Source: Microvirga massiliensis (GTDB lineage Bacteria; Pseudomonadota; Alphaproteobacteria; Rhizobiales; Beijerinckiaceae). Taken from it: 64,000 nucleotides of DNA. The DNA lies in contig NZ_LN811353.1 in NCBI RefSeq assembly GCF_001006805.1, forward strand, positions 334,487-398,486. The letters run 5' to 3'. The translations under genes and the position numbers were made by a program. Below are positions 8,633 to 17,217 of the stretch, piece by piece (position 1 is the stretch's first letter; each line of letters opens with the position of its first letter). The notes under the pieces are model-generated. The model did no database searches and was not told the DNA's origin. It saw nothing but the letters and a program-made list of their open reading frames with translations.

Positions 8633-9817
8633 CTATGGAATGCCTGACCCGCCCCAGGCAGGATCGCTCAGGACCTCCGCGTCGTGCTGCCCGAGCTGCG
8701 GCGGCGGCCGGTCGGACACGAGAGGCTGCCCGTCCAGCATGAAGGGCGAGCGGACCGAGGGAACTGCGCCGCCGCGCACATGGGGCGCGGGGAGATCGAC
8801 GCGCATGCCGCGGGCGACGACCTGCGGGTCGGCGAAGACATCCGCGACATCGTTGATGGGACCGCCCGGCACGCCCTCGCGCTCGAGCGCGGCGAGCAGA
8901 TCCTCGCGAGTCGTCTCCCGGGTGCGCGCCGTCAGGAGCGCGATCAACTCCTCCCGGTGGCGGATCCGTTCGCGGTTCGAGCCGAAGCGCGGATCCGTCG
9001 CGAGTTCCGCGACCCCGAGGATGCGCACGAAGCGTGCAAATTGCGCGTCATTCCCGACCGCGACGATCACGTGTCCATCCGAGACCGGGAACACCTGATA
9101 GGGCACGAGATTCGGATGCGCGTTGCCCATCCGGTGCGGGACCTTGCCGGACACGAGATAGTTCATCGCCTGGTTGGCGAGCACGCTCGTCTGCACGTCG
9201 AACAGGGCCATGTCGATATGGGCGCCGACGCCAGTCTCGTCGCGGCGGCGCAAGGCAGCGAGGATCGCGACCGACGAATAGACGCCCGTGAAAATGTCCG
9301 CGAAGGCGACGCCGGGCTTCTGGGGCTCGCCGTCCGGCTCGCCCGTCAGGTCCATGATCCCGCCCATGCCCTGGATGATGAAATCGTAGCCCGCACGTGG
9401 GGCGTAGGGGCCCGTCTGGCCGAAGCCGGTGATCGAGCAATAGACGAGGCGCGGATTGATCTCGCGCAGGCTCTCGTAATCGAGCCCGTATTTCCGCAAG
9501 CCGCCGAGCTTGAAGTTCTCGATCAGGATATCGGCATGGGCTGCGAGGCGCCGCACCAGTGCCTGCCCTTCGGGCGTCTCGAAATCCGCCGCGACGGACC
9601 GCTTGCCGCGGTTGCAGCTGTGGAAGTAGGCCGCCGAGAGATCTTCGCCGTCGGCTCCGTCGACGAAGGGCGGGCCCCAGGCGCGGGTGTCGTCGCCCGC
9701 GCCGGCGCGCTCGACCTTGACGACATCGGCGCCGAGATCCGCGAGCGTCTGCCCGACCCAAGGACCGGCGAGAATCCGGGCGAGTTCGAGAACCTTGAGA
9801 CCGGCCAGAGGTTTCAT
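8633..9817 (-). CDS. Class III CoA-transferase (CaiB/BaiF family)
   Basis: 394 residues, the usual length. The N-terminus LKVLELARILAGPWVGQTLADLGADVVKVE is characteristic in its pieces (GPWVGQTLADLGADVVKVE), and the catalytic aspartate lies in AGYDFIIQGMGGIMDLTGEP. Such enzymes move CoA between a thioester and a free carboxylic acid in the cytoplasm. The ATG overlaps the stop of the upstream DapB-like gene by four bases, so co-translation is likely, and a TPP enzyme follows. The group suggests activation of an organic acid followed by C-C bond chemistry. The acid cannot be named from the sequence. Confidence 0.92.
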   Translation of the reverse strand: MKPLAGLKVLELARILAGPWVGQTLADLGADVVKVERAGAGDDTRAWGPPFVDGADGEDLSAAYFHSCNRGKRSVAADFETPEGQALVRRLAAHADILIENFKLGGLRKYGLDYESLREINPRLVYCSITGFGQTGPYAPRAGYDFIIQGMGGIMDLTGEPDGEPQKPGVAFADIFTGVYSSVAILAALRRRDETGVGAHIDMALFDVQTSVLANQAMNYLVSGKVPHRMGNAHPNLVPYQVFPVSDGHVIVAVGNDAQFARFVRILGVAELATDPRFGSNRERIRHREELIALLTARTRETTREDLLAALEREGVPGGPINDVADVFADPQVVARGMRVDLPAPHVRGGAVPSVRSPFMLDGQPLVSDRPPPQLGQHDAEVLSDPAWGGSGIP

Positions 9818-10623
9818 GGATCCATCACCGCATCGAGGCCCCTCTTGAGGCCGACAAGAGAGCCGACACGCCGCGCCGCGAGCAGCGTCCCGGCGACGTA
9901 GGGTGCCGCGGATGCGCCCGCATCATGGCGGATCGTCAGCCGCTCGTTGTCCGCCCCGAGCACGACCTCGCAGGACAGGACGAAGGACGGCATCCGAAGC
10001 GAATGAACCTGGACCGGTCGTGGCGCGCCGATGGCGCCGCCGCGGGTCTCGCGAACCCCGGTGAGTTCGGCAACTGGCTTTGAGGTTGCAGGCTGGCGCG
10101 TGTTGCCGAGCAGTTCCGCGAGCTCGCGCGCCGTTCCGGAGGGCGTATCGGCCTTCGCGGGCGACGCGTAGTCGATGATCTCGACATCCGGCACGTAGCG
10201 CGCCGCCTCCACGGCGAAGCGGCGCAGGAGCGTCGCGGTGATCGAGAAGTTCCCGGCCGCGAGAACGCCGCGCCCGGTCTCGCGCGCGCGGGCGTCGATC
10301 TCCGCGTAATCATCGGCCGAGAGGCCCGAGGTGCCGATCACGACGTGCCGACCGGCCGTCAGGGCCGCAATCGTGTGACCCTTCACGACCTGCGGCTTGG
10401 TGTAGTCGATGACGACGTCCCCGGGTTGCCCGAGCGCCTCTTCGAGCGTCGCCGAGATCGTCACGCCGAGCGGATCGATTCCGGCCGCCTCGCCGGCGTC
10501 GCGCCCAGCGGCGGAGCGACTCACGGCGCCCGCCAGTTCGAGATCCTCGGCCTTGGCGATCGCCTCGACGAGCGCCCGTCCGACCCATCCGGTCGCGCCG
10601 GCCAGAATGATGCGCAGAGGCAT
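9814..10623 (-). CDS. DapB-like reductase lacking the catalytic His-His motif
   Basis: 269 residues from the ATG at 10623, chosen because CGGAG stands about eight bases upstream and the Rossmann strand MPLRIILAGATGWVGRAL begins there; an ATG at 10689 is also open. The N-terminal NAD(P)-binding fold and the C-terminal fold with TPSGTA match 4-hydroxy-tetrahydrodipicolinate reductase. In real DapB the segment reads E-x-H-H-x-x-K-x-D-x-P-S-G-T-A; here it is IIDYASPAKADTPSGTA, so the lysine stays but both histidines are lost. It sits in an operon with a CoA-transferase and a TPP enzyme rather than with lysine genes. I infer a paralogue reducing or dehydrating a different substrate. Confidence 0.82.
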   Translation of the reverse strand: MPLRIILAGATGWVGRALVEAIAKAEDLELAGAVSRSAAGRDAGEAAGIDPLGVTISATLEEALGQPGDVVIDYTKPQVVKGHTIAALTAGRHVVIGTSGLSADDYAEIDARARETGRGVLAAGNFSITATLLRRFAVEAARYVPDVEIIDYASPAKADTPSGTARELAELLGNTRQPATSKPVAELTGVRETRGGAIGAPRPVQVHSLRMPSFVLSCEVVLGADNERLTIRHDAGASAAPYVAGTLLAARRVGSLVGLKRGLDAVMDP

Positions 10624-10895
10624 GATGAGTTCTCCGATCAGTTCATGGGGGCCGAGCAACAGCGCGGGAGTGATGAATGACCGCCGCATGAGGCTATGGC
10701 AAGTGTCTCTGCCGGATTCTGCGCTGGCGTGAAGCGGCCGAGTCGCTCAGTGAGCCGCGCCAATCCGGACCAGGCGGATTTACTCGGCAACACGCTCCAA
10801 AGCTGATAGGTCCGCCGCGCGGCGCCGCAGGCGCCCGCTCATATCGAGTATTCCTCCACTCTTGCCTGAAACAGCGTCGACCCGACGCAAGAAGC

Positions 10896-11759
10896 ATGAT
10901 CGACCCAACATACGTCCTCACCCTGTCCTGTCCCAACCGTCCCGGCATCGTCGCCGCGGTCTCGACCTGCCTGTTCGAGGCGGATTGCAATATCCTTGAT
11001 GCCCAGCAATTCGACGATACCGAAACCGGCTTGTTCTTCATGCGAGTGGTCTTTAATCCGCTCGCAGAAGCCAGTGATCCCGAGACCATTCGGGCGCGTC
11101 TCGCTGCCGTCGCGGATCGGTTTGGCATCACCTGGGCTTTGCGCAACCGTGCGCAGCGCCGCCGCGTCATGCTGCTCGCTTCCAAATTCGACCATTGCCT
11201 GGCGGATCTGCTCTATCGTTGGCGCACCAGCGAACTCGCCTTCGACGTGAGCGGGATCGTCTCGAACCATCCGCGCGAGACATACGCCCATCTCTTATTC
11301 GATGGCCTGCCGTTTCATCACCTGCCCGTCACGAAAGCGACGAAGCTCGAACAGGAAACGAAGCTTTGGGAACTCGTGCGCGATACCAGCACCGAGCTCG
11401 TCGTTCTCGCACGCTACATGCAGGTTCTCTCGGACGGGTTGGCGGCGAAGATGAACGGCTGGTGCATCAACATCCACCATTCGTTCCTGCCGGGCTTCAA
11501 GGGCGCGAAGCCCTACCACCAGGCCCATGAGCGCGGCGTGAAGCTGATCGGCGCGACCGCGCACTACGTCACGTCTGATCTCGATGAGGGGCCGATCATC
11601 GAGCAGGACGTCGAGCGCATAAGCCATCGCGACACGCCCGAGGATCTCGTGCGCAAGGGACGTGACATCGAACGCCGCGTCCTCGCCCGCGCCGTGAGGC
11701 ATCACCTCGAAGACCGTGTCATCCTCAACGGCCGTAAGACGGTGGTGTTCACGGATTGA
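10896..11759 (+). CDS. purU: Formyltetrahydrofolate deformylase
   Basis: 287 residues. An N-terminal ACT domain (about 1-85, [18 protein letters not shown]) senses an effector, and a C-terminal formyltransferase-fold domain carries the catalytic Asn-His-Asp set in [19 protein letters not shown] and [14 protein letters not shown]. It releases formate from 10-formyl-THF, balancing one-carbon pools, and can feed formate to PurT. The gene stands alone, divergent from the DapB-like operon and convergent with gcdH. The start ATG at 10896 begins exactly at the ACT domain. Confidence 0.95.
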   Translation: MIDPTYVLTLSCPNRPGIVAAVSTCLFEADCNILDAQQFDDTETGLFFMRVVFNPLAEASDPETIRARLAAVADRFGITWALRNRAQRRRVMLLASKFDHCLADLLYRWRTSELAFDVSGIVSNHPRETYAHLLFDGLPFHHLPVTKATKLEQETKLWELVRDTSTELVVLARYMQVLSDGLAAKMNGWCINIHHSFLPGFKGAKPYHQAHERGVKLIGATAHYVTSDLDEGPIIEQDVERISHRDTPEDLVRKGRDIERRVLARAVRHHLEDRVILNGRKTVVFTD

Positions 11760-11837
11760 GTTTGAAGAAAGTCTTGGTGTGACTGCAGAAATTGCAGCCG
11801 TGTAATTTTACTGCGTCATGCCAGATGTCGGCGCTGC

Positions 11838-11968
11838 CACCCTCACCCGGCTGCTTGGCAGCCGACCTCTCCCGTCAAGGGAGAGGTGAAGCGGCGGCCG
11901 CTCGCACATCACCTCTCCCCCGGAGGGAGAGGTCGCCGCCCAAAAGGGCGGCGGGTAAGGGGGAAACA
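11838..11968. repeat. Palindromic intergenic repeat, CCTCTCCC family
   Basis: Several nested inverted repeats: ACCTCTCCC at 11865-11873 with GGGAGAGGT at 11879-11887, again ACCTCTCCC at 11911-11919 with GGGAGAGGT at 11925-11933, and GCCGCCC at 11935-11941 with GGGCGGC at 11946-11952. The outer ends CCCTCACCCG and CGGGTAAGGG are also near-complementary. A shortened relative stands at 48990-49045. It lies between the convergent purU and gcdH genes and may serve both as transcription terminator. Confidence 0.85.
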
Positions 11969-12016
11969 CTACACTGCATGACAACAGCTCTCACCCGAGC
12001 AGTGCGCTTTACGCTC

Positions 12017-13234
12017 TCAAAAAAACGCCTGAATGCCGGTCTGCGCGCGGCCCAGGATGAGTGCGTGCACGTCGTGCGTGCCCTCGTAGGTGTTCACAGT
12101 CTCGAGGTTCTGGGCATGGCGCATGACGTGGTATTCCTCCTGGATGCCGTTGCCGCCATGCATGTCGCGGGCGACACGGGCGATGTCGAGCGCCTTGCCG
12201 CAGTTGTTGCGCTTGACGAGCGAGATCATCTCCGGCGTGGCGCGGCCCTCATCGAATAGGCGCCCGACGCGCAACGAACCCTGCAGGCCGAGTGCGATCT
12301 CGGTCTGCATGTCGGCGAGCTTCTTCTGTACGAGCTGTGTCGCCGCAAGCGGCCGGTTGAACTGCTTGCGCTCGAGCGTGTACTGCCGCGCCCGATGCCA
12401 GCAGTCCTCGGCGGCGCCCATGGCGCCCCAGGAGATGCCGTAGCGGGCGCGGTTGAGACAGCCGAACGGCCCTTTGAGGCCCGAAACATTCGGAAGGAGG
12501 GCCTCCTCGCCGACCTCGACACCGTCCATCACGATCTCGCCGGTGATCGAGGCGCGCAGCGAGAGCTTGCCGCCGATCTTTGGGGCGGAGAGGCCTTTCA
12601 TGCCCTTCTCGAGCACGAAGCCGCGGATCTGGTTGTCGTGCGCCTCTGACTTTGCCCAGACCACGAACACGTCGGCGATCGGCGCGTTCGAGATCCACAT
12701 CTTGGTTCCGGACACCCGGTAGCCGCCGTCGATGCGCTTCGCGACCGTTTTCATGCCCGCCGGATCGGAGCCGGCATCCGGCTCGGTCAGGCCGAAGCAC
12801 CCGACCCACTCGCCGGTCGCGAGCTTCGGGAGGTACCTCTTGCGCTGGCTCTCGTCGCCATAGGCGTGGATCGGATACATCACGAGCGAGGATTGCACGC
12901 TCATCATCGAGCGATAGCCGGAGTCGACCCGCTCGACCTCCCGGGCCACGACGCCGTAGGCCACATAGGAGGCACCGGCGCAGCCATATTCCTCCGGAAT
13001 CGTGATCCCGAGCAGCCCGAGCTCGCCCATCTCGTTGAAGATCGCGCGGTCGGTCTTCTCCTCGCGGTAGGCCTCGATCACGCGGGGAAGCAGCTTCTCC
13101 TGCGCGTATTGCCGGGCCGTGTCGCGGATCATGCGCTCGTCATCGAGAAGCTGGTCCTCGAGAAGGAATGGATCGTCCCACACGAAGGAGGCCGACGTTC
13201 CGGACGCCTTCTTCAAACTCGGTTTCGCTGTCAT
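12017..13234 (-). CDS. gcdH: Glutaryl-CoA dehydrogenase
   Basis: 405 residues from the ATG at 13234; a TTG start 12 codons upstream is open but less likely. FAD-dependent acyl-CoA dehydrogenase fold. The segment [20 protein letters not shown] holds the catalytic glutamate and matches glutaryl-CoA dehydrogenases closely; [12 protein letters not shown] and [19 protein letters not shown] are further family marks. It oxidises and decarboxylates glutaryl-CoA to crotonyl-CoA, the end of lysine, hydroxylysine and tryptophan breakdown. It follows the amaB-like dehydrogenase by 48 bp on the same strand, which supports lysine catabolism. Confidence 0.94.
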   Translation of the reverse strand: MTAKPSLKKASGTSASFVWDDPFLLEDQLLDDERMIRDTARQYAQEKLLPRVIEAYREEKTDRAIFNEMGELGLLGITIPEEYGCAGASYVAYGVVAREVERVDSGYRSMMSVQSSLVMYPIHAYGDESQRKRYLPKLATGEWVGCFGLTEPDAGSDPAGMKTVAKRIDGGYRVSGTKMWISNAPIADVFVVWAKSEAHDNQIRGFVLEKGMKGLSAPKIGGKLSLRASITGEIVMDGVEVGEEALLPNVSGLKGPFGCLNRARYGISWGAMGAAEDCWHRARQYTLERKQFNRPLAATQLVQKKLADMQTEIALGLQGSLRVGRLFDEGRATPEMISLVKRNNCGKALDIARVARDMHGGNGIQEEYHVMRHAQNLETVNTYEGTHDVHALILGRAQTGIQAFF

Positions 13235-13282
13235 CTCACATATCCCGTCGGGTTTGAGGTCACCGGACAATTCTTCAGCGGA

Positions 13283-14842
13283 CTAGCCTTCCACGTCGAA
13301 GCGCACGCCCTGGGCGAGCGGCAGGCTGGTGCCGTAATTGATTGTGTTCGTGGCGCGCCGCATATAGGCCTTCCAGGCGTCCGAGCCGGCCTCGCGGCCG
13401 CCGCCCGTCTCCTTCTCGCCGCCGAACGCGCCGCCGATTTCCGCGCCGGACGGTCCGATATTCACGTTGGCGATGCCGCAATCGGATCCCGCAACTGAGA
13501 TGAAGGCTTCCGCCTCGCGCATGTCGAGCGTGAAGATCGAGGAGGAGAGCCCCGCTCCGACGGCATTGTGTGCGGCGATCGCCTCATCGAACGACCGGTA
13601 GCGCATCACCCAAAGGATCGGCGCGAAGGTCTCGCGCAGCACGGGGCCGATCTGGTCCGGCATCTCGACGAGAGCTGGCCGGGCGTAGAACGCCTCCGGT
13701 TGGCCCTTGATCTCGATGCGCCCGCCGCCATGGACGGTTCCTCCGGCCGCGCGCGCCTCGTCGAGGGCGCGCTCCATGCCCGTGGAGGCAGCGCCGTCGA
13801 TCAGCGGCCCGACCAGCGTTCCCTCCTCGCGGGGATCCCCGATCTGCACGGTCTCGTAGACGCGCTTCAGACGCGGCACGAGGGCGTCGTAGATGCTCTC
13901 GTGAACGAACAGGCGGCGCAGGGTCGTGCAGCGTTGGCCTGCGGTGCCGATCGCCGCGAAGGCGATGGCTCTGAGCGCGATGTCGAGATCCGCGGATGGA
14001 GCCACGATAGCGGCGTTGTTGCCGCCGAGCTCGAGAATTGCGCGCGCAAAGCGCTGGGCGAGGCGTGGGCCGACCTGCCGGCCCATCGCGGTCGAGCCCG
14101 TTGCCGAGACCACCGGCACGCGGTCATCCTCGACGAGCGCCTCGCCGAGGTCGCGTCCGCCAATCAGGACCTCGTGCAATCCATCCGGGATGCCGCCGAA
14201 CCGCGCAGCGGCCCGCTGCACGATGGCCTGCGTAGCGAGCGCCGTGAGCGGTGTCTTCTCCGAGGGCTTCCAGACGACCGGATCGCCGCACACGAAGGCG
14301 AGCGCCGCGTTCCAGGACCAGACGGCCACGGGAAAATTGAAGGCGGTGATCACGCCGCAGGGGCCAAGCGGATGCCAGGTCTCCATCATGCGATGATCCG
14401 GACGCTCGGTGGCGATCGTCAGACCGAAGAGCTGGCGGGAGAGACCGACCGCGTAGTCGCAGATATCGATCATCTCCTGGACCTCGCCGAGGCCCTCGGA
14501 AAGAATCTTGCCGGCCTCGAGCGTGACGAGCCGGCCGAGATCCTCCTTGGCGGCCCGCAACTCCTCACCCAGGAGGCGCACGAATTCACCGCGCCGGGGC
14601 GCCGGGACCGCGCGCCATGCCAGGAAGGCCTGTCGGGCACGGCCGATCGCCTCCCGGGCCCCCTCGACGCTCGTCTCGTTGAGGCGGGCGATCACTTCGC
14701 CGGTGATCGGGGAGCGGGCCGAAAGGCCGGATGACGCGAAGGCGGAGTCGGGAACGCCGAGGCGCGCCAGGATGGCGAGCGCCTCCTCGGATACGGACTG
14801 TGCCTCGGGTGGGCGGCGAAGGGCTTGGTTTGGTGTCGCCAT
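13283..14842 (-). CDS. amaB: ALDH7-type aldehyde dehydrogenase, probable L-aminoadipate-semialdehyde (piperideine-6-carboxylate) dehydrogenase
   Basis: 519 residues. Catalytic cysteine in GTAGQRCTTLRRLFV and general-base glutamate in ILELGGNNAAIV. The C-terminal GGAFGGEKETGGGREAGSD and YMRRATNTINYG are diagnostic of the antiquitin/ALDH7 subfamily, whose bacterial members oxidise aminoadipate semialdehyde, in equilibrium with piperideine-6-carboxylate, to 2-aminoadipate. AGGAGG lies at a good distance upstream of the ATG at 14842. Downstream gcdH and the divergent FAD oxidase point to lysine catabolism through pipecolate or saccharopine. Substrate assignment is by subfamily and context. Confidence 0.86.
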   Translation of the reverse strand: MATPNQALRRPPEAQSVSEEALAILARLGVPDSAFASSGLSARSPITGEVIARLNETSVEGAREAIGRARQAFLAWRAVPAPRRGEFVRLLGEELRAAKEDLGRLVTLEAGKILSEGLGEVQEMIDICDYAVGLSRQLFGLTIATERPDHRMMETWHPLGPCGVITAFNFPVAVWSWNAALAFVCGDPVVWKPSEKTPLTALATQAIVQRAAARFGGIPDGLHEVLIGGRDLGEALVEDDRVPVVSATGSTAMGRQVGPRLAQRFARAILELGGNNAAIVAPSADLDIALRAIAFAAIGTAGQRCTTLRRLFVHESIYDALVPRLKRVYETVQIGDPREEGTLVGPLIDGAASTGMERALDEARAAGGTVHGGGRIEIKGQPEAFYARPALVEMPDQIGPVLRETFAPILWVMRYRSFDEAIAAHNAVGAGLSSSIFTLDMREAEAFISVAGSDCGIANVNIGPSGAEIGGAFGGEKETGGGREAGSDAWKAYMRRATNTINYGTSLPLAQGVRFDVEG

Positions 14843-15110
14843 GGTCCGGACCTCCTGTCGGGACGGGATATCGTGCGCCTCTCTTAATCAGGCAGGAACC
14901 ACTGCGTCGAGGCTCATTGCTTGCGGGCGGCTCTGTTTGCGTTGCATGCGGAACGAAAAGACGACCTCACGCAGGGCAGGAGCGTCTTGAGCTCTCGCAT
15001 CCTCGCGATTGGGCCGAACGATCTGTCGACAAGCGGGGCCATCAACGGGTAGACCGCCAGCCGACCGGTCCGATCCGACATGCCGGACGCCTCCACCCTC
15101 AGAGCACCTC

Positions 15111-16313
15111 ATGATTGGCACCGTCCCGAATTCCGCCGATGTCGTGATCGTCGGCGGGGCTGCGATGGGTTCTTCGACGGCCTATCACCTTTTGAGCGAT
15201 CCCGCCTTCACGGGCCGTGTCGTCGTCATCGAGAAGGATCCCACCTATCGCCTCTCGGCCTCGGCGCTCTCGGCGGCCTCGATCCGCCAGCAGTTCTCGA
15301 CGCGAGTGAACATCGCGATCTCTCTCTATGGGATCTCGTTCCTGCGGAATATCCGCGACCATTTCACCGTCGATGGCGAGGCCCCGGACATCTCCCTTCA
15401 GGAGGGAGGCTATCTCTATTGCGCGACGTCGGCCGGAGCGACAATTCTAGAGGAAAACCAGAAGCTCCAGGCAGAGGCCGGGGCCGACATTGTCCTTCTT
15501 GATCCCGCGGGGCTGAAGGAGTGCTTTCCGTGGCTGCGTGTGGATGATCTCGCGGCAGGAAGCTTCGGGCGCTCGGGGGAGGGGTGGTTCGACGGCTGGG
15601 GTCTCCTGCAGGCCTTCCGTCGCAAGGCCCGTGCGCTCGGCGCCCAATACGTCACCGGAGAGGTCGTGCACTTGGAGCGCGACGGCTCTCGAATCTCTGC
15701 GGTTCGGCTTGCGGACGGAACGCGGATCGCGTGCGGGGCGCTGGTGAACTGTGCCGGATCCGGAGGGGCCCATCTCGCGGACCTTGCCGGGGTTCCGATC
15801 CCGGTCGCGCCGAAGCGGCGCTACGTCTTCACGTTCACGTGCCGCGAGCGCATCGCAAATTTCCCCATGCTGATCGACGTCTCCGGCGTCTATGTCCGCT
15901 CCGAGGGGGAGGGGTTCATCTGCGGCGTATCGCCAGCCACGGAAGCGGACCCGGACTGGCACGACGATGATCCGGCAAGCCAGGAGGTCGACCACTCGCT
16001 GTTCGAGGAGATCATCTGGCCGGCCCTGGCCCATAGGATTCCGGCCTTCGAGGCGATCCGGCCGGGGCGCGCCTGGGCGGGCCCCTACGATATGTGCCTC
16101 TTCGACCACAACGCGATCGTCGGGCCGACAGCCGTCCCGAATTTCTATCTCTGTAACGGCTTCTCGGGGCACGGGCTGCAGCAATCCCCGGCAGTCGGGC
16201 GCGGGTTGGCCGAACTCGTCGTCCACGGCCGTTATCGCACGCTGGATCTCACGGACCTGGGCTACGAGCGGCTTCTCGAAAACCGCCCGCTTCTCGAGCG
16301 GAACGTCATCTGA
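15111..16313 (+). CDS. FAD-dependent oxidoreductase, DAO family, FOXRED1-like
   Basis: 400 residues from the ATG at 15111. The FAD-binding Rossmann motif is VVIVGGAAMGSSTAYHLL, followed by SAASIRQQFSTRVNIAIS, a segment typical of the FOXRED1 branch. The C-terminal end FYLCNGFSGHGLQQSPAVGR is the usual flavin-contacting loop of D-amino-acid/sarcosine-type oxidases. No signal peptide, so cytoplasmic or membrane-peripheral. It is divergent from the amaB-like dehydrogenase across 268 bp, so shared regulation is possible. In pseudomonads a FAD oxidase (AmaA) makes piperideine-6-carboxylate for AmaB; a similar role here is inference. Confidence 0.8.
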   Translation: MIGTVPNSADVVIVGGAAMGSSTAYHLLSDPAFTGRVVVIEKDPTYRLSASALSAASIRQQFSTRVNIAISLYGISFLRNIRDHFTVDGEAPDISLQEGGYLYCATSAGATILEENQKLQAEAGADIVLLDPAGLKECFPWLRVDDLAAGSFGRSGEGWFDGWGLLQAFRRKARALGAQYVTGEVVHLERDGSRISAVRLADGTRIACGALVNCAGSGGAHLADLAGVPIPVAPKRRYVFTFTCRERIANFPMLIDVSGVYVRSEGEGFICGVSPATEADPDWHDDDPASQEVDHSLFEEIIWPALAHRIPAFEAIRPGRAWAGPYDMCLFDHNAIVGPTAVPNFYLCNGFSGHGLQQSPAVGRGLAELVVHGRYRTLDLTDLGYERLLENRPLLERNVI

Positions 16314-16350
16314 GGCGGTGCAGGATCAGGCCCGAACGCGATCGGGTTAC

Positions 16351-16989
16351 CTATCCGCCTCCATAGATCCGGACGCGGCCGCGTCGCAGCAGCTCAAGGG
16401 CGCCGGGCGCTCCTGCCCGGGCATCGCCACGACGCTCTCCCGTACTGGTCGTGCTGCCATCGGCAGCATAAGGAGCCGCCCGTGAACCCGTCTGGAGATC
16501 CGACGTCCCGAGATCACTGCTGCCCTCGGTCAGGGTGCCCATGCCCGGCAACGCGGAGGCGTTCGTCATGCCGCCGAGGCTGCCGGCCGCCAGCCCTTCT
16601 CCGAGGGGCGCTCGGGTTCCTGCCTGCACGTCCGTCGCGGCCTGCTCCGTCGTCTCGTCCATCTGGACGGGGTCCAGGAGTTCCAGCACGTCCGCCGTCT
16701 TGTCGAGGATCGCGTCGTCCACCCGGACGGCCACGAGCGCGCGGCCCTGGGCGAGATGGGTCGCGAGCATCGAGCGCTCGTCATCCGGGATGGGGAGAGC
16801 ATCTAGCGCCGCCCCGAGATCATCTCGCGTGGAGAGTTCACGGAATCCGGAGATCGACGAGATTTCCCGGTTCTGATCCACACCGATGATGGCGGCCCGG
16901 TCGGCCGGGATACCTGCTTCGAGAAGCGCTTGGAGCGCACGCTCGGCAGCAAAACGGTCCTTGAAAACGGCAGTGGCGATATGGGGCAC
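16351..16989 (-). CDS. Stress-type protein with YflT/GSP17M-like N-terminal domain
   Basis: 212 residues from a GTG at 16989 with GGGAG upstream. Residues 1-100 (AVFKDRFAAERALQALLEAGIPADRAAIIG) show the ferredoxin-like pattern of general-stress protein 17M/YflT domains, including a second helix around DDLGAALDALPIPDDERSMLATHL. The remaining 110 residues are Gly/Ser/Thr/Ala-rich and look disordered. Related bacterial proteins are linked to envelope or desiccation stress, but the molecular role is not known. It ends 37 bp from the convergent FAD oxidase and is divergent from the ugp operon, sharing the 228-bp spacer that holds the Pho box. Confidence 0.65.
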   Translation of the reverse strand: MPHIATAVFKDRFAAERALQALLEAGIPADRAAIIGVDQNREISSISGFRELSTRDDLGAALDALPIPDDERSMLATHLAQGRALVAVRVDDAILDKTADVLELLDPVQMDETTEQAATDVQAGTRAPLGEGLAAGSLGGMTNASALPGMGTLTEGSSDLGTSDLQTGSRAAPYAADGSTTSTGERRGDARAGAPGALELLRRGRVRIYGGG

Positions 16990-17137
16990 GGCGGTCTCCC
17001 ATCAGGCGGGAAAACGGCGATGGAAACCGGGTGTTCCAGCGCGCGCCGACACTTTGATCGGCCGAATATCCGGACCAGACGCGGGAGCGGCAACCATATT
17101 GGCCGTTCCTGCCTCCTCTGGCGTGGTGATCAGCAAA

Positions 17138-17166
17138 GTGTCATTGAAGTGTCACCCAACCGTCAT
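17138..17166 (+). promoter_or_regulatory. Pho box: three PhoB half-sites upstream of ugpB
   Basis: Three 7-base half-sites spaced by exactly 11 bp: GTGTCAT at 17138, GTGTCAC at 17149 and CCGTCAT at 17160, each separated by four bases. The known PhoB repeat is CTGTCAT with an 11-bp period. The array ends 51 bp before the ugpB start, a sensible activator position. The ugp genes belong to the phosphate regulon in other proteobacteria, which agrees. Confidence 0.85.
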
Positions 17167-17217
17167 GCTAGGATGGTCAGGAACGAGAACCCTTTGGGTC
17201 GCAACCGGGAGAAGCCC

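Noticed and set aside
6862..9817. Oxalate degradation pair (oxalyl-CoA decarboxylase and formyl-CoA transferase)
   Set aside because: The gene types fit superficially, but the TPP enzyme looks like the general IlvB branch and the third partner is a DapB-like reductase, which that pathway lacks.
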